From assembly GCA_030038645.1 (NCBI GenBank), contig JASHSR010000271.1, positions 1-28,709 of the forward strand: a stretch of DNA of 28,709 nucleotides. Reading direction: 5' to 3'. Below, piece by piece: positions 7,412-14,976 of the stretch. The stretch's first letter is position 1, and each line of letters begins with the position of its first letter. The notes beneath the pieces are model-generated. The model was given only the letters and a program-made list of their open reading frames with translations, was not told the DNA's origin and made no database searches. Position numbers and translations under genes: made by a program. The DNA is from Gammaproteobacteria bacterium (GTDB taxonomy: Bacteria; Pseudomonadota; Gammaproteobacteria; Steroidobacterales; Steroidobacteraceae).

Positions 7412-8086
7412 ATGACCCAGAAGCACTACGGACCGGCCGACAAGCCGACGAGGGTATTGATCGTGGACGACCACCCGGTCGTGAGGGAGGGCTTGATCGC
7501 GATGATCGCGACGCAGCCGGACCTCAGCGTCTGCGGGGAGGCTTCGGAGGCCGACGAGGCGTACGCCATGATCCGCGCGACGGAGCCCTCGGTGGTCATC
7601 GTCGATCTCGCGCTGAGGAAGGGCCACGGGCTCGAGCTGATCAAGAGGTTGAGCGTCGCCGAATCGTCCGCGAAAGTCCTGGTCGTGAGCGCCTACGAGG
7701 AGCAGCTGTTCGCCGAGCGCGCGCTGAGCGCCGGCGCGCACGGCTACATCAACAAGCAGAAGCTGCAGGTGGAGATCATCGACGGGATTCGAGCGGTGCT
7801 GCGTGGGGAGCTGTACGTGAGCATCGAGACCGCGCAGCGTCTGCTCGAGCAGACGATCTCCGGGAAGGGCCGGCGGCGCGGGCCGGAGGACTTGAGCGAC
7901 CGGGAGCTGCAGATCTTCGAGCTGATCGGCCAGGGCAAGAGCACGAGACTGATCGCGCGCCAGCTGCACTTGAGCATCCACACGATCGAGTCACACCGCG
8001 AGAACATCCGCGCCAAGCTCAATCTGGCGAGCGGCGTCGAGCTGGTGCAGCACGCCGTGCAGTGGGTGCTCGAGAAGCGCTTCTAG
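7412..8086 (+). CDS. NarL/FixJ-type response regulator
   Basis: A 224-residue two-domain regulator. The receiver (about 12-130) has VLIVDDHPVVREGL, the phospho-Asp in VVIVDLALRKG and the signalling Ser in VVSAYEE. The LuxR-type helix-turn-helix (about 155-220) has LSDRELQIFELIGQGKS and the recognition helix region LSIHTIESHRENIRAKL. It follows its kinase with a two-base gap and is surely co-transcribed. As the only classic phospho-activated transcription factor in the window, it is a leading candidate for binding the recurrent RTACGYA elements, although no site sequence proves this. Its position in a stress island recalls DosR of mycobacteria. Confidence 0.95.
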   Translation: MTQKHYGPADKPTRVLIVDDHPVVREGLIAMIATQPDLSVCGEASEADEAYAMIRATEPSVVIVDLALRKGHGLELIKRLSVAESSAKVLVVSAYEEQLFAERALSAGAHGYINKQKLQVEIIDGIRAVLRGELYVSIETAQRLLEQTISGKGRRRGPEDLSDRELQIFELIGQGKSTRLIARQLHLSIHTIESHRENIRAKLNLASGVELVQHAVQWVLEKRF

Positions 8087-8095
8087 GCGGCGGTC

Positions 8096-8129
8096 CTGCC
8101 GCCGCCCGCAATCCGCTCCGCGGCGGCAG
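8096..8129. terminator. hairpin between convergent genes
   Basis: A perfect 10-bp stem, CTGCCGCCGC (8096-8105) with GCGGCGGCAG (8120-8129), and a 14-base loop. It fills the gap between the response regulator and the convergent BON gene. There is no T tract on either side. Confidence 0.5.
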
Positions 8130-8783
8130 TCAGGTGCGCACCGTGATCTCGTTCTTGACTGCCGCGACCCCCGGGGCGGCCCACGCGGTCTGCTGCGCCT
8201 CGTCGCGCTCGGCCCAGGAGCGCACCTCGCCGCGCAACGTCACCTCCGCGCCTCGCGTCTCCACCGTGATGCGCTGCGCATCGACCGCGGCGTTGCGCCG
8301 GAAGGCCTGCTCGATCTTCTGCCTGATGTCGCTCGCGGCGACGCCCGGCTTCAAGGCGATCGAGTTGCGCACGCCGAGCACGCCGCGGATCCGGCGCACG
8401 GTGCTCTCTGCGGCTTCCCGCTGGTAGTGCCATTCGAGTGTGCCCTCGAGCGCGAGGTGTCCTTGGTGGACGAGCACTCTCACGTTGTCCGCGGCGAGCG
8501 GCAGGGCATGCTTGAGCGCGGAGACGGCCTCGCGAGCGATCTCCGGGTCCGTGGCCGTATCGTCCGCCGGCAAGCGGACGACGATGTCGTTGGCGACGGC
8601 GCGGACGCCCACGATGCGTTTCACGGCCGCCTCGGCCCTGGACTTCTGAAAGTCGTTCGGAACATAGCCGGTGAGCGTCACGGCCCCGCCCGTGATCTTC
8701 ACGGCGATGTCGGTCTGGTCCACGTCCGGAGTCCATTGCAGCTCGGCCTCGACATCCCGCTTGATGTCAGCATCCGTCTTCAT
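8130..8783 (-). CDS. three-BON-domain protein
   Basis: A 217-residue protein of three consecutive BON domains (about 1-72, 78-145 and 148-217). Each ends in the family pattern of Gly-Val followed by a short strand: IVGVRAVANDIVV, IRGVLGVRNSIAL and APGVAAVKNEITV. BON domains usually contact membranes or peptidoglycan in secreted proteins, but this one begins MKTDADIKRDVEAEL with no signal peptide, so it is predicted to be cytoplasmic. Triple-BON proteins of this kind commonly occur beside Hsp20 and USP genes, and their biochemical role is not established. The ATG at 8783 follows GGAGG by eight bases. The upstream region carries the third copy of the stress-promoter block and is shared with the divergent tandem USP. 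Confidence 0.93.
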   Translation of the reverse strand: MKTDADIKRDVEAELQWTPDVDQTDIAVKITGGAVTLTGYVPNDFQKSRAEAAVKRIVGVRAVANDIVVRLPADDTATDPEIAREAVSALKHALPLAADNVRVLVHQGHLALEGTLEWHYQREAAESTVRRIRGVLGVRNSIALKPGVAASDIRQKIEQAFRRNAAVDAQRITVETRGAEVTLRGEVRSWAERDEAQQTAWAAPGVAAVKNEITVRT

Positions 8784-8864
8784 CGATGAGTCCTCCACTT
8801 GAGCGCTCGCGCTCGGCCCCGGTGCCCGTAGGGCGCGGTCCGCGCGTGGGAGCGTTACGACGCC

Positions 8865-8912
8865 AGAGTGCAAGAGCGCCACGCCCCGCGCCATTGGAGG
8901 TTCTACGTACGT
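8865..8912 (-). promoter_or_regulatory. shared stress-promoter block upstream of the BON gene
   Basis: Minus strand: GTACGTA (8910-8904), a CTCCAATGGC segment with AATGGC at 8895-8890, 19 bases, then CACTCT (8870-8865). The parts and spacing match the hsp20 and usp blocks. The gap 8784-9042 (259 bases) holds no gene; this block could also affect the divergent USP at 9043. Confidence 0.5.
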
Positions 8913-9042
8913 CGTCAGGCGGGGGCCCGGACCCCCCCCGCGCGGACAGGTACCCCGGGACGCTCCGTCCAGTCCGTAGCAATGCGGATGCGCGGCCGCG
9001 GCGATCGCGCTATCCATACGGGGCGGCAACATGGGAGCGCGC

Positions 9043-9909
9043 ATGGATAGAATCGAATCGATCCTGGTGGCGATCGACCACAACGGCGGCTCGCGGCAGG
9101 TCGCGAAGGCGGCGGCGCTGGCGCGCCGCTTCCACGCGCGTCTCGAGCTGTTTCTCTGCAATGCCGAGAGCGCATACGTGCAGCGCCACCAGTACTACGC
9201 CGATGGGACTGCGGCCGCGAACCAGTCCTCGATCGCCGAGTCGCGCTGCTACCTCGAGGCGCTCTGGAAGTCCCTCTCGATCGACGACGTCCCCGTCACG
9301 ATGGATGCGGCGTTCGAGAGTCCGCGGTACGAGGGCATCGTCCACAAAGTGCAGCGGTCCGCGCCCGACCTCGTGATCCGCAGCATCGGCGAGCACGGCG
9401 GAGCGGGGGGAGCGTTGGATGCGAGTGACTGGGAGCTCGTGCGCACCTGTCCCACGCCGCTGATACTGATGCGCGGAAGGCCGTGGAAGGCGCGACCGGC
9501 GGTGGCGGCCGCCGTGGACATCTCGGGCGATGAGGCCCCGGAGCTCACGCGCTCGATCCTGATTGCGGGGGAGCGCTTCGCCACCGCGTGCCACGGCTCG
9601 CTCGAAGTGCTCTATGCAGGCCGGCTCGAGGCGGCGGCGAAAGCCGCCGAGCGCTACCGCGCGGTGCTCGCGAGCCGCGCGAAAGAGGCGGGCGCGCGGC
9701 CGGCGGAGCTGCACGTCATCGACGGCGACCCGGCGGCCGCAATGCCGCGGTTCGCCGCGGAGCGCTACTACGACCTCTTCGTGCTCGGCGCGCTGACGCA
9801 TCGCAAGGCGCTGACGGCGCTCGTCGGCACGTTGACCGGGCGGCTCATCGAGACTTTGGACTCGGATTTTCTGCTCGTGAAGCCGCCTGCCTATCGCTGT
9901 CCGGTCTAG
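9043..9909 (+). CDS. tandem universal stress protein (UspE-like)
   Basis: A 288-residue protein with two USP domains (about 1-145 and 150-288). Domain 1 begins MDRIESILVAIDHNGG; domain 2 ends with YDLFVLGALTHRKALTALVG and the strand DFLLVKP. The G-x2-G-x9-G-S/T ATP motif is not intact in either half, as is usual in UspE-type proteins, which may bind other ligands. The ATG at 9043 follows GGGAG by five bases; an in-frame ATG at 9031 is possible. It heads a plus-strand series with glgP (77 bases downstream) and the proton ATPase, so it may belong to that operon. It is more distant from the two other tandem USPs here than they are from each other. Confidence 0.92.
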   Translation: MDRIESILVAIDHNGGSRQVAKAAALARRFHARLELFLCNAESAYVQRHQYYADGTAAANQSSIAESRCYLEALWKSLSIDDVPVTMDAAFESPRYEGIVHKVQRSAPDLVIRSIGEHGGAGGALDASDWELVRTCPTPLILMRGRPWKARPAVAAAVDISGDEAPELTRSILIAGERFATACHGSLEVLYAGRLEAAAKAAERYRAVLASRAKEAGARPAELHVIDGDPAAAMPRFAAERYYDLFVLGALTHRKALTALVGTLTGRLIETLDSDFLLVKPPAYRCPV

Positions 9910-9918
9910 CTGCGCGCC

Positions 9919-9990
9919 ATGGGTGACACGCAACGGCAACTGCCGGCCGGCAACCCGCCTGCGGGCCTTGCGCGGGAGCATGTGCCGTGA
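9919..9990 (+). CDS. possible 23-codon leader ORF before glgP
   Basis: A short open frame starting MGDTQRQLPAGNPPAGLARE whose TGA overlaps the glgP GTG start as GTGA. The geometry would permit translational coupling. It contains the 12-base palindrome TGCCGGCCGGCA (9941-9952). There is no good Shine-Dalgarno before its ATG, and frames of this length arise easily by chance in GC-rich DNA. Confidence 0.2.
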   Translation: MGDTQRQLPAGNPPAGLAREHVP

Positions 9991-12518
9991 CAGACGCGGA
10001 GGGCGGCTCGCCGCCGTCCGACGACATCGGCGCCGCCCTCGCGCAGCTTCACGAGCTCGCGCTCGATCTGCGCTGGTCTTGGAGCCATCGGACGGATGAG
10101 CTTTGGAGACAGCTCGAGCCCGAGCTGTGGGAGCGGACCCACAATCCCTGGGCCGTGCTGCGCGCCGTCTCGGGCCCGCGCCTCGAGCAGATGCTGGCCG
10201 ATTCCGTCTTCCGGGGAAGAGTGGGCGAGCTTGCGGGCTCCGTCCGCGACGCCAATCGGGCGCCGGCTTGGTTCGAGGAGGCCCACGGGGCCGCATCGCT
10301 CGGGGGCGTCGCGTACTTCAGCATGGAATTCATGCTGAGCGAGGGGCTGCCCATCTACGCAGGCGGCCTCGGCAACGTCGCGGGCGATCAGCTCAAGGCG
10401 GCGAGCGATCTCGGCATCCCCGTCGCCGGAGTGGGGCTGCTCTACCAGCAGGGCTACTTTCGCCAGGTGATCGACCTCGACGGGGGCCAGCAGGCGCTCT
10501 ATCCGTACAACGATCCCGACCAGCTGCCTCTGACGCCCGTGCGGAGCGCGGGCGGGGAGATCGTGCGCCTGGAGCTGGCGTTTCCCGCGGGCTCGCTCTG
10601 GCTGCGAGTGTGGCAGGCGCAGGTCGGCCGGCTGCGCCTGTATCTGCTCGACAGCAACGACTCGGCCAACTATCCGGCGTACCGCGGCATCACGAGCGAG
10701 CTCTACGGCGGCGGGGCGGAGCTGCGGCTGCAGCAGGAGATCGTGCTCGGTCTCGGCGGCTGGCGACTGCTCGCCTTGCTCGGGGTCGAGCCGGAGGTCT
10801 GTCATCTCAACGAGGGGCACGCGGCCTTCGCCATTCTCGAGCGCGCGCGGACCTGCATGCGGCGCATGGACCTGCCGTTCGGCACGGCGCTCGCGATGAC
10901 GCGCGCCGGAAACGTCTTCACTACGCACACGGCCGTGCCCGCGGGCTTCGACCGGTTCGCCCCGCAGCTGATCGAGCAGTACCTCGCGAGCTACGCGCGC
11001 GAGGACCTCGGCCTCACGCGGGAGGAGCTGCTCGCGCTGGGGCGCGCCGATGCGCGGGACGAGGGCGAGCCCTTCAACATGGCGTACCTCGCGGTGCGAG
11101 GCAGCGGAGCGGTCAACGGCGTGAGCCGCCTGCACGGCGCGGTGAGTCGGCGCATCTTCCTGCCGCTCTTTCCGCGCCGGCCGGCGAGCGAGGTGCCGAT
11201 CGGCCACGTCACCAACGGCGTGCATGCGGCCGGCTGGGACTCGCCCGAGGCCGACGCGTTGTGGACTCGTGCCTGCGGAAAGGAGCGCTGGCGGGAAGTG
11301 CCCGGCTCGACGGAGGAGCTCATCGGCCGGGTGGCGGATTCCGAGATCTGGCAAGCGAGGGCGGCGGGCCGGCGCGCGCTCGTCGAGTATGCGCGAGAGC
11401 GGCTCTCCTGGCAGCTCGGCGCGGCGGGCGCGCGCACCTCGCAGATCGAGGCGGCGATGCGCGTCCTGCGCCCCGATGCGCTCACGCTCGGCTTTGCGCG
11501 CCGCTTCACGACCTACAAGCGTCCCAATCTGCTGCTGCACGACCGCGAGCGCCTCGCGCGCCTGCTCACCGATGAGCGGCGTCCCGTCCAGCTCATCCTC
11601 GCCGGCAAGGCTCACCCGGCGGATGCTCCGGGTCAGGCGTTGATTCGGGAGTGGGTCCAGTTCGTCCGGCGGGAGGACATCCGCCCGCACGCGATCTTCC
11701 TCAGCGACTACGACATGCTGCTCACCGAGCGGCTGGTGCAGGGAGTGGACGTCTGGATCAACACTCCGCGGCGCCCGTGGGAGGCTTGCGGAACGAGCGG
11801 CATGAAGGTGCTCGTGAACGGCGGCCTCAATCTCTCGGCGCTCGATGGATGGTGGGCGGAGGCTTACACGGGCGAGGTGGGCTGGGCGATCGGCGACGGC
11901 CGGGCGCACGACGGCGACGCCGAATGGGACGCACAGGAGGCGCTGCAGCTCTATCGGTTGCTCGAGCGAGAGGTGATTCCGGAGTTCTATGCTCGCGATG
12001 CGCGCGGGATTCCCGGGAGGTGGGTGACCCGCGTGCGCCGGAGCATGGGCCGGCTCACGCCGCGCTTCTCCGCCAACCGGAGCGTGCGAGAATACCTCGA
12101 GCGATACTATCTGGCCGCGGCGTGCGCCTATCGCGAGCGCTCGCGCAATCACGGCGCGCTCGCGGCGCGCATCGTCGAGTCGCTGCGCGCGCTCGATCGG
12201 GGATGGCCGTCGCTCGGCTTCGGGAGCGTCGGTGTCGAGACGCGCGACGGCGAGCACCGGTTCACCGTGGAGGTCCGTCTCGGCGCTCTCGATCCGCAGG
12301 CCGTTCGTGTGGAGCTGTTTGCCGAGGCGCCGGACGGTCAAGAGCCCTGCCGGCAGCCGATGACGCGGCTCGAGCGCTCGCCGTCGCCGAGCTTCGAGCT
12401 GTATCGGGCGAGTGTGCCGGCGTCCCGGCCGGCCGGCGATTACACGGCGCGCATCGTGCCCGCGCACCCGGACATCGCGGTGCCGCTCGAGGCCGCTCAC
12501 ATCCTCTGGCAGCGCTGA
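9987..12518 (+). CDS. glgP: alpha-glucan (glycogen/maltodextrin) phosphorylase
   Basis: An 843-residue GT35 enzyme that splits alpha-1,4-glucans with phosphate to give glucose-1-phosphate, using pyridoxal phosphate. The N-terminal extension with LALDLRWSWSH is typical of the TIGR02094-type phosphorylases found in thermophiles, actinobacteria and many proteobacteria. Catalytic core motifs include YFSMEFMLSEGLPIYAGGLG, CHLNEGHAAF, VFTTHTAVPAGFDRF and RRFTTYKRPNLLL. The pyridoxal-phosphate lysine is predicted at Lys607 in EACGTSGMK. The GTG start has GGGAG eight bases upstream. Its TGA overlaps the ATG of the proton ATPase (TGATG), so the two are translationally coupled. The substrate is probably storage glycogen, but no glg biosynthesis gene is present in the window. 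Confidence 0.96.
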   Translation: MTDAEGGSPPSDDIGAALAQLHELALDLRWSWSHRTDELWRQLEPELWERTHNPWAVLRAVSGPRLEQMLADSVFRGRVGELAGSVRDANRAPAWFEEAHGAASLGGVAYFSMEFMLSEGLPIYAGGLGNVAGDQLKAASDLGIPVAGVGLLYQQGYFRQVIDLDGGQQALYPYNDPDQLPLTPVRSAGGEIVRLELAFPAGSLWLRVWQAQVGRLRLYLLDSNDSANYPAYRGITSELYGGGAELRLQQEIVLGLGGWRLLALLGVEPEVCHLNEGHAAFAILERARTCMRRMDLPFGTALAMTRAGNVFTTHTAVPAGFDRFAPQLIEQYLASYAREDLGLTREELLALGRADARDEGEPFNMAYLAVRGSGAVNGVSRLHGAVSRRIFLPLFPRRPASEVPIGHVTNGVHAAGWDSPEADALWTRACGKERWREVPGSTEELIGRVADSEIWQARAAGRRALVEYARERLSWQLGAAGARTSQIEAAMRVLRPDALTLGFARRFTTYKRPNLLLHDRERLARLLTDERRPVQLILAGKAHPADAPGQALIREWVQFVRREDIRPHAIFLSDYDMLLTERLVQGVDVWINTPRRPWEACGTSGMKVLVNGGLNLSALDGWWAEAYTGEVGWAIGDGRAHDGDAEWDAQEALQLYRLLEREVIPEFYARDARGIPGRWVTRVRRSMGRLTPRFSANRSVREYLERYYLAAACAYRERSRNHGALAARIVESLRALDRGWPSLGFGSVGVETRDGEHRFTVEVRLGALDPQAVRVELFAEAPDGQEPCRQPMTRLERSPSPSFELYRASVPASRPAGDYTARIVPAHPDIAVPLEAAHILWQR

Positions 12519-14869
12519 TGAGCGCGGCGCTCGCCCGCGGATCGAGCTCCCCGGCCGGAGCCGCGTCGCTCGGCCTGACGAGCGATGAGGCCGGGCGGCG
12601 GTTGCGGGAGCTCGGCGCAAACGCCGTGCCGCAGGAGAGTCCGGCCCGCTGGCGGCGGCTCGCGAGCAAATTTTGGGCACCGGTGCCGTGGATGCTGGAA
12701 GCGGCAATCGTGCTGCAGCTCGCGCTCGGCGAGCGCATCGAAGCCGCGGTGATCGCAGTGCTCGTCTGCTTCAACGCGGCGCTCGGATACTTCCAGGAGG
12801 GGCGTGCGCAAGCGACGCTGCAGGCTCTGAGATCCCGGCTTGCGCTCGTCGCATCGGTCCGGCGAGACCGCATTTGGAGGACGATCCCGGCCGCCGAGTT
12901 GGTGCCGGGAGATCTCATTGCGCTCTCGCTGGGCGGCGTCGTGGGCGCCGATGCCCGGCTGCTCGAGGGAGAGGTCCTGCTCGACCAATCCATGTTGACC
13001 GGAGAATCGTTGCCGGTCGAAGCTGGGCCGGGGCGCACGGTGTATGCCGGCGCGCTCGTGCGGCGCGGCGAGGCGGTCGCCGAAGTCACGGCGACGGGGG
13101 CGCGAACGAGATTCGGGCGCACGGCGGAGCTCGTTCGCACGGCGCATGGCGCAAGCTCGCAGCAGCAGGCGGTGCTGCGCGTCGTGCGCAACCTGGCCGT
13201 GTTCAGCGGCGCGGTCGTGGTGGCTCAGGTCGCCTATGCGTCATGGCTCGGGATGCCGACGGCCGAGATCGTCCCGCTGACCCTCACGGCCATTCTGGCC
13301 GCAATTCCGGTCGCGCTGCCGGCGACGTTCACGCTCGCCGCCGCGCTCGGCGCTCGCTCGCTCGCGAGGCAGGGGGTTCTTCCGACCCGCCTGTCCGCGG
13401 TCGATGAGGCGGCGAGTCTCGATGTGCTGTGCGCCGACAAGACCGGCACGCTGACGCGAAACGAGCTCGCGGTGGCGGCCGTTCGCGCGGTGCCGGGCTA
13501 CGACGAGCAGCGCGTGCTTGCGATCGCCTCGCTCGCGAGCTCCGCGGCCGGCCAGGACCCCGTGGACGCGGCCGTGCGGGCCGCGGCGTCCCGCGAGGAG
13601 AGCGGCGGGCTGAGACTCGTGCGGCTCCTACCTTTCGATCCGGCGACGAAGATGTCGGAAGCGACCGCCACGGACCCGAGCGGTGCCGTGGTGCGCATCG
13701 TGAAGGGCGCATTCGCGAAGGTCTACGGCATCTGCTCCGCGCAACCGCCGGCCGCCGCGGCGGCCGAAGAGCTTCTCGCTCGGGGGTTCAGAGTGCTCGG
13801 AGTCGCACTCGGCGCGCCGGCCGGGCCGCTGCAGCTCATCGGACTCGTCGCGCTCAGCGATCCGCCGCGCTCGGACTCCGCCGCGCTGATCTCCGAGCTG
13901 CGCGCGATGGGAGTCGAGACGGTGATAGTGACGGGCGATGCGCCGGCGACGGCCGGGGTGGTCGCCCGCGCCGTGGGACTCGATGGCGCGATTTGCCCGC
14001 CGGGCCCGCCGCCCGAGAGCGTTCGTCCGGGGCAGTTCGCCGTCTTCGCCGGTGTCTTCCCCGAAGACAAGTTCCACCTCGTCAGAGCGTTTCAAAGGAG
14101 CGGCCACACGGTCGGGATGTGCGGAGACGGCGTCAACGACGCGCCCGCGCTGCGCCAGGCGCAGATGGGGATCGCCGTCTCGACGGCGACCGACGTGGCG
14201 AAGGCCGCCGCCGGGATCGTGCTGACCGAAGCCGGGCTCGGCGGGATCGTGAGCGCGGTGCGGGAAGGGCGCAGGACCTTCCAGCGCATTCTCACCTACA
14301 CCCTGCGGTCCATGACCCAGAAGATCGCGCAGATGCTCGTCTTGGCAGCGGGCCTCGCCATGACGGGCCGTGCGGTCCTCACGCCGCTACTGATGGCGAT
14401 TCTGCTGATCGCGGGGGACTTCCTCGCCATGTCCGCGACCACCGACAACGTGCGCCCGTCCGCGAGACCGGACCACTGGCGCATCAATGAGCTCACGATC
14501 GCCGGCGCCGCGCTCGGGGTCTGCAGCCTCGCTTTCTGTACCGGCGTCGTCGCGGCGGGGCACTTCGGGCTCCGCCTCGGGACCCGGCCGCTCCAAACGC
14601 TCACGGCCGTCACTCTCGTCTTCAGCGGCCAGGCCGTCTTCTATGCGGTCCGCACGCGCGGCCGGATCTGGGGCTCACGCCCGAGTCTCTGGGTCGTCCT
14701 CTCGTCTGTCGCCGACGTGGGGATCATCTCGCTCCTCGCGACGCTCGGATTGCTGATGGCGCCGCTGCCGCCCGCCGTCGTCGGCCTCGTACTGGGCGCC
14801 GCCGCCGCCTTGGCGCTCGTCTTGGACACGGTCAAATGCGCCGTTCTCGCGCGTCTGGGGATGCGATGA
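12518..14869 (+). CDS. P3A-type (proton-efflux) P-type ATPase
   Basis: A 783-residue membrane pump. Motifs run in order: an N-terminal LTSDEAGRRLRELGANAVP, the actuator LTGES, the phosphorylation site DKTGTLT (Asp307), KGAF in the nucleotide domain, VTGDAPATA and GDGVNDAPAL, with about ten membrane helices. Aligned by eye with plant AHA2, the M2 Asn (in VCFNAALGYFQE) and the M6 Asp (in AGDFLAMSATTDNVRPS) of the proton path are kept, which supports H+ export. The long plant autoinhibitory tail is absent. The ATG overlaps the glgP stop. The upstream ATPase half resembles Ca2+ and K+ pumps less well, and no heavy-metal CxxC domain is present. It probably exports protons at the cost of ATP. Confidence 0.94.
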   Translation: MSAALARGSSSPAGAASLGLTSDEAGRRLRELGANAVPQESPARWRRLASKFWAPVPWMLEAAIVLQLALGERIEAAVIAVLVCFNAALGYFQEGRAQATLQALRSRLALVASVRRDRIWRTIPAAELVPGDLIALSLGGVVGADARLLEGEVLLDQSMLTGESLPVEAGPGRTVYAGALVRRGEAVAEVTATGARTRFGRTAELVRTAHGASSQQQAVLRVVRNLAVFSGAVVVAQVAYASWLGMPTAEIVPLTLTAILAAIPVALPATFTLAAALGARSLARQGVLPTRLSAVDEAASLDVLCADKTGTLTRNELAVAAVRAVPGYDEQRVLAIASLASSAAGQDPVDAAVRAAASREESGGLRLVRLLPFDPATKMSEATATDPSGAVVRIVKGAFAKVYGICSAQPPAAAAAEELLARGFRVLGVALGAPAGPLQLIGLVALSDPPRSDSAALISELRAMGVETVIVTGDAPATAGVVARAVGLDGAICPPGPPPESVRPGQFAVFAGVFPEDKFHLVRAFQRSGHTVGMCGDGVNDAPALRQAQMGIAVSTATDVAKAAAGIVLTEAGLGGIVSAVREGRRTFQRILTYTLRSMTQKIAQMLVLAAGLAMTGRAVLTPLLMAILLIAGDFLAMSATTDNVRPSARPDHWRINELTIAGAALGVCSLAFCTGVVAAGHFGLRLGTRPLQTLTAVTLVFSGQAVFYAVRTRGRIWGSRPSLWVVLSSVADVGIISLLATLGLLMAPLPPAVVGLVLGAAAALALVLDTVKCAVLARLGMR

Positions 14870-14901
14870 CAGGCGGACGTGCGCCGCACGGCGCCGAGGC
14901 G

Positions 14902-14917
14902 GGTAGGTATTCCTACC
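14902..14917. promoter_or_regulatory. inverted repeat between the proton ATPase and a tandem USP
   Basis: GGTAGG-TATT-CCTACC, a 6-bp inverted repeat with a 4-base centre. It lies 60 bases before the preferred USP start at 14977 and 33 bases after the ATPase stop. It may be an operator; the stem is too short and lacks a T tract for a convincing terminator. Confidence 0.35.
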
Positions 14918-14976
14918 GAGCCCGCTCGTTGCAATTCCGGAGTGCGCATCGCGCGCCGCTCGCGCACGCTTGCGGC

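Noticed and set aside
9906..12707. A 933-codon open frame antisense to glgP, and similar long antisense frames at 1669-4086 (+), 6297-7313 (-) and 14641-15801 (-)
   Set aside because: They lie opposite clear genes, have low-complexity Arg/Ala/Pro-rich translations with no domain, and arise because stop codons are rare in GC-rich DNA read antisense to strongly biased codons.
12518..14869. Calcium, potassium or heavy-metal P-type ATPase
   Set aside because: No CxxC metal-binding domain or CPx helix is present, and the M2 Asn and M6 Asp of proton pumps are kept; P3A fits better.
14902..14917. Intrinsic terminator of the glgP-ATPase unit
   Set aside because: Only a 6-bp stem with no T tract; operator-like symmetry is the better reading.
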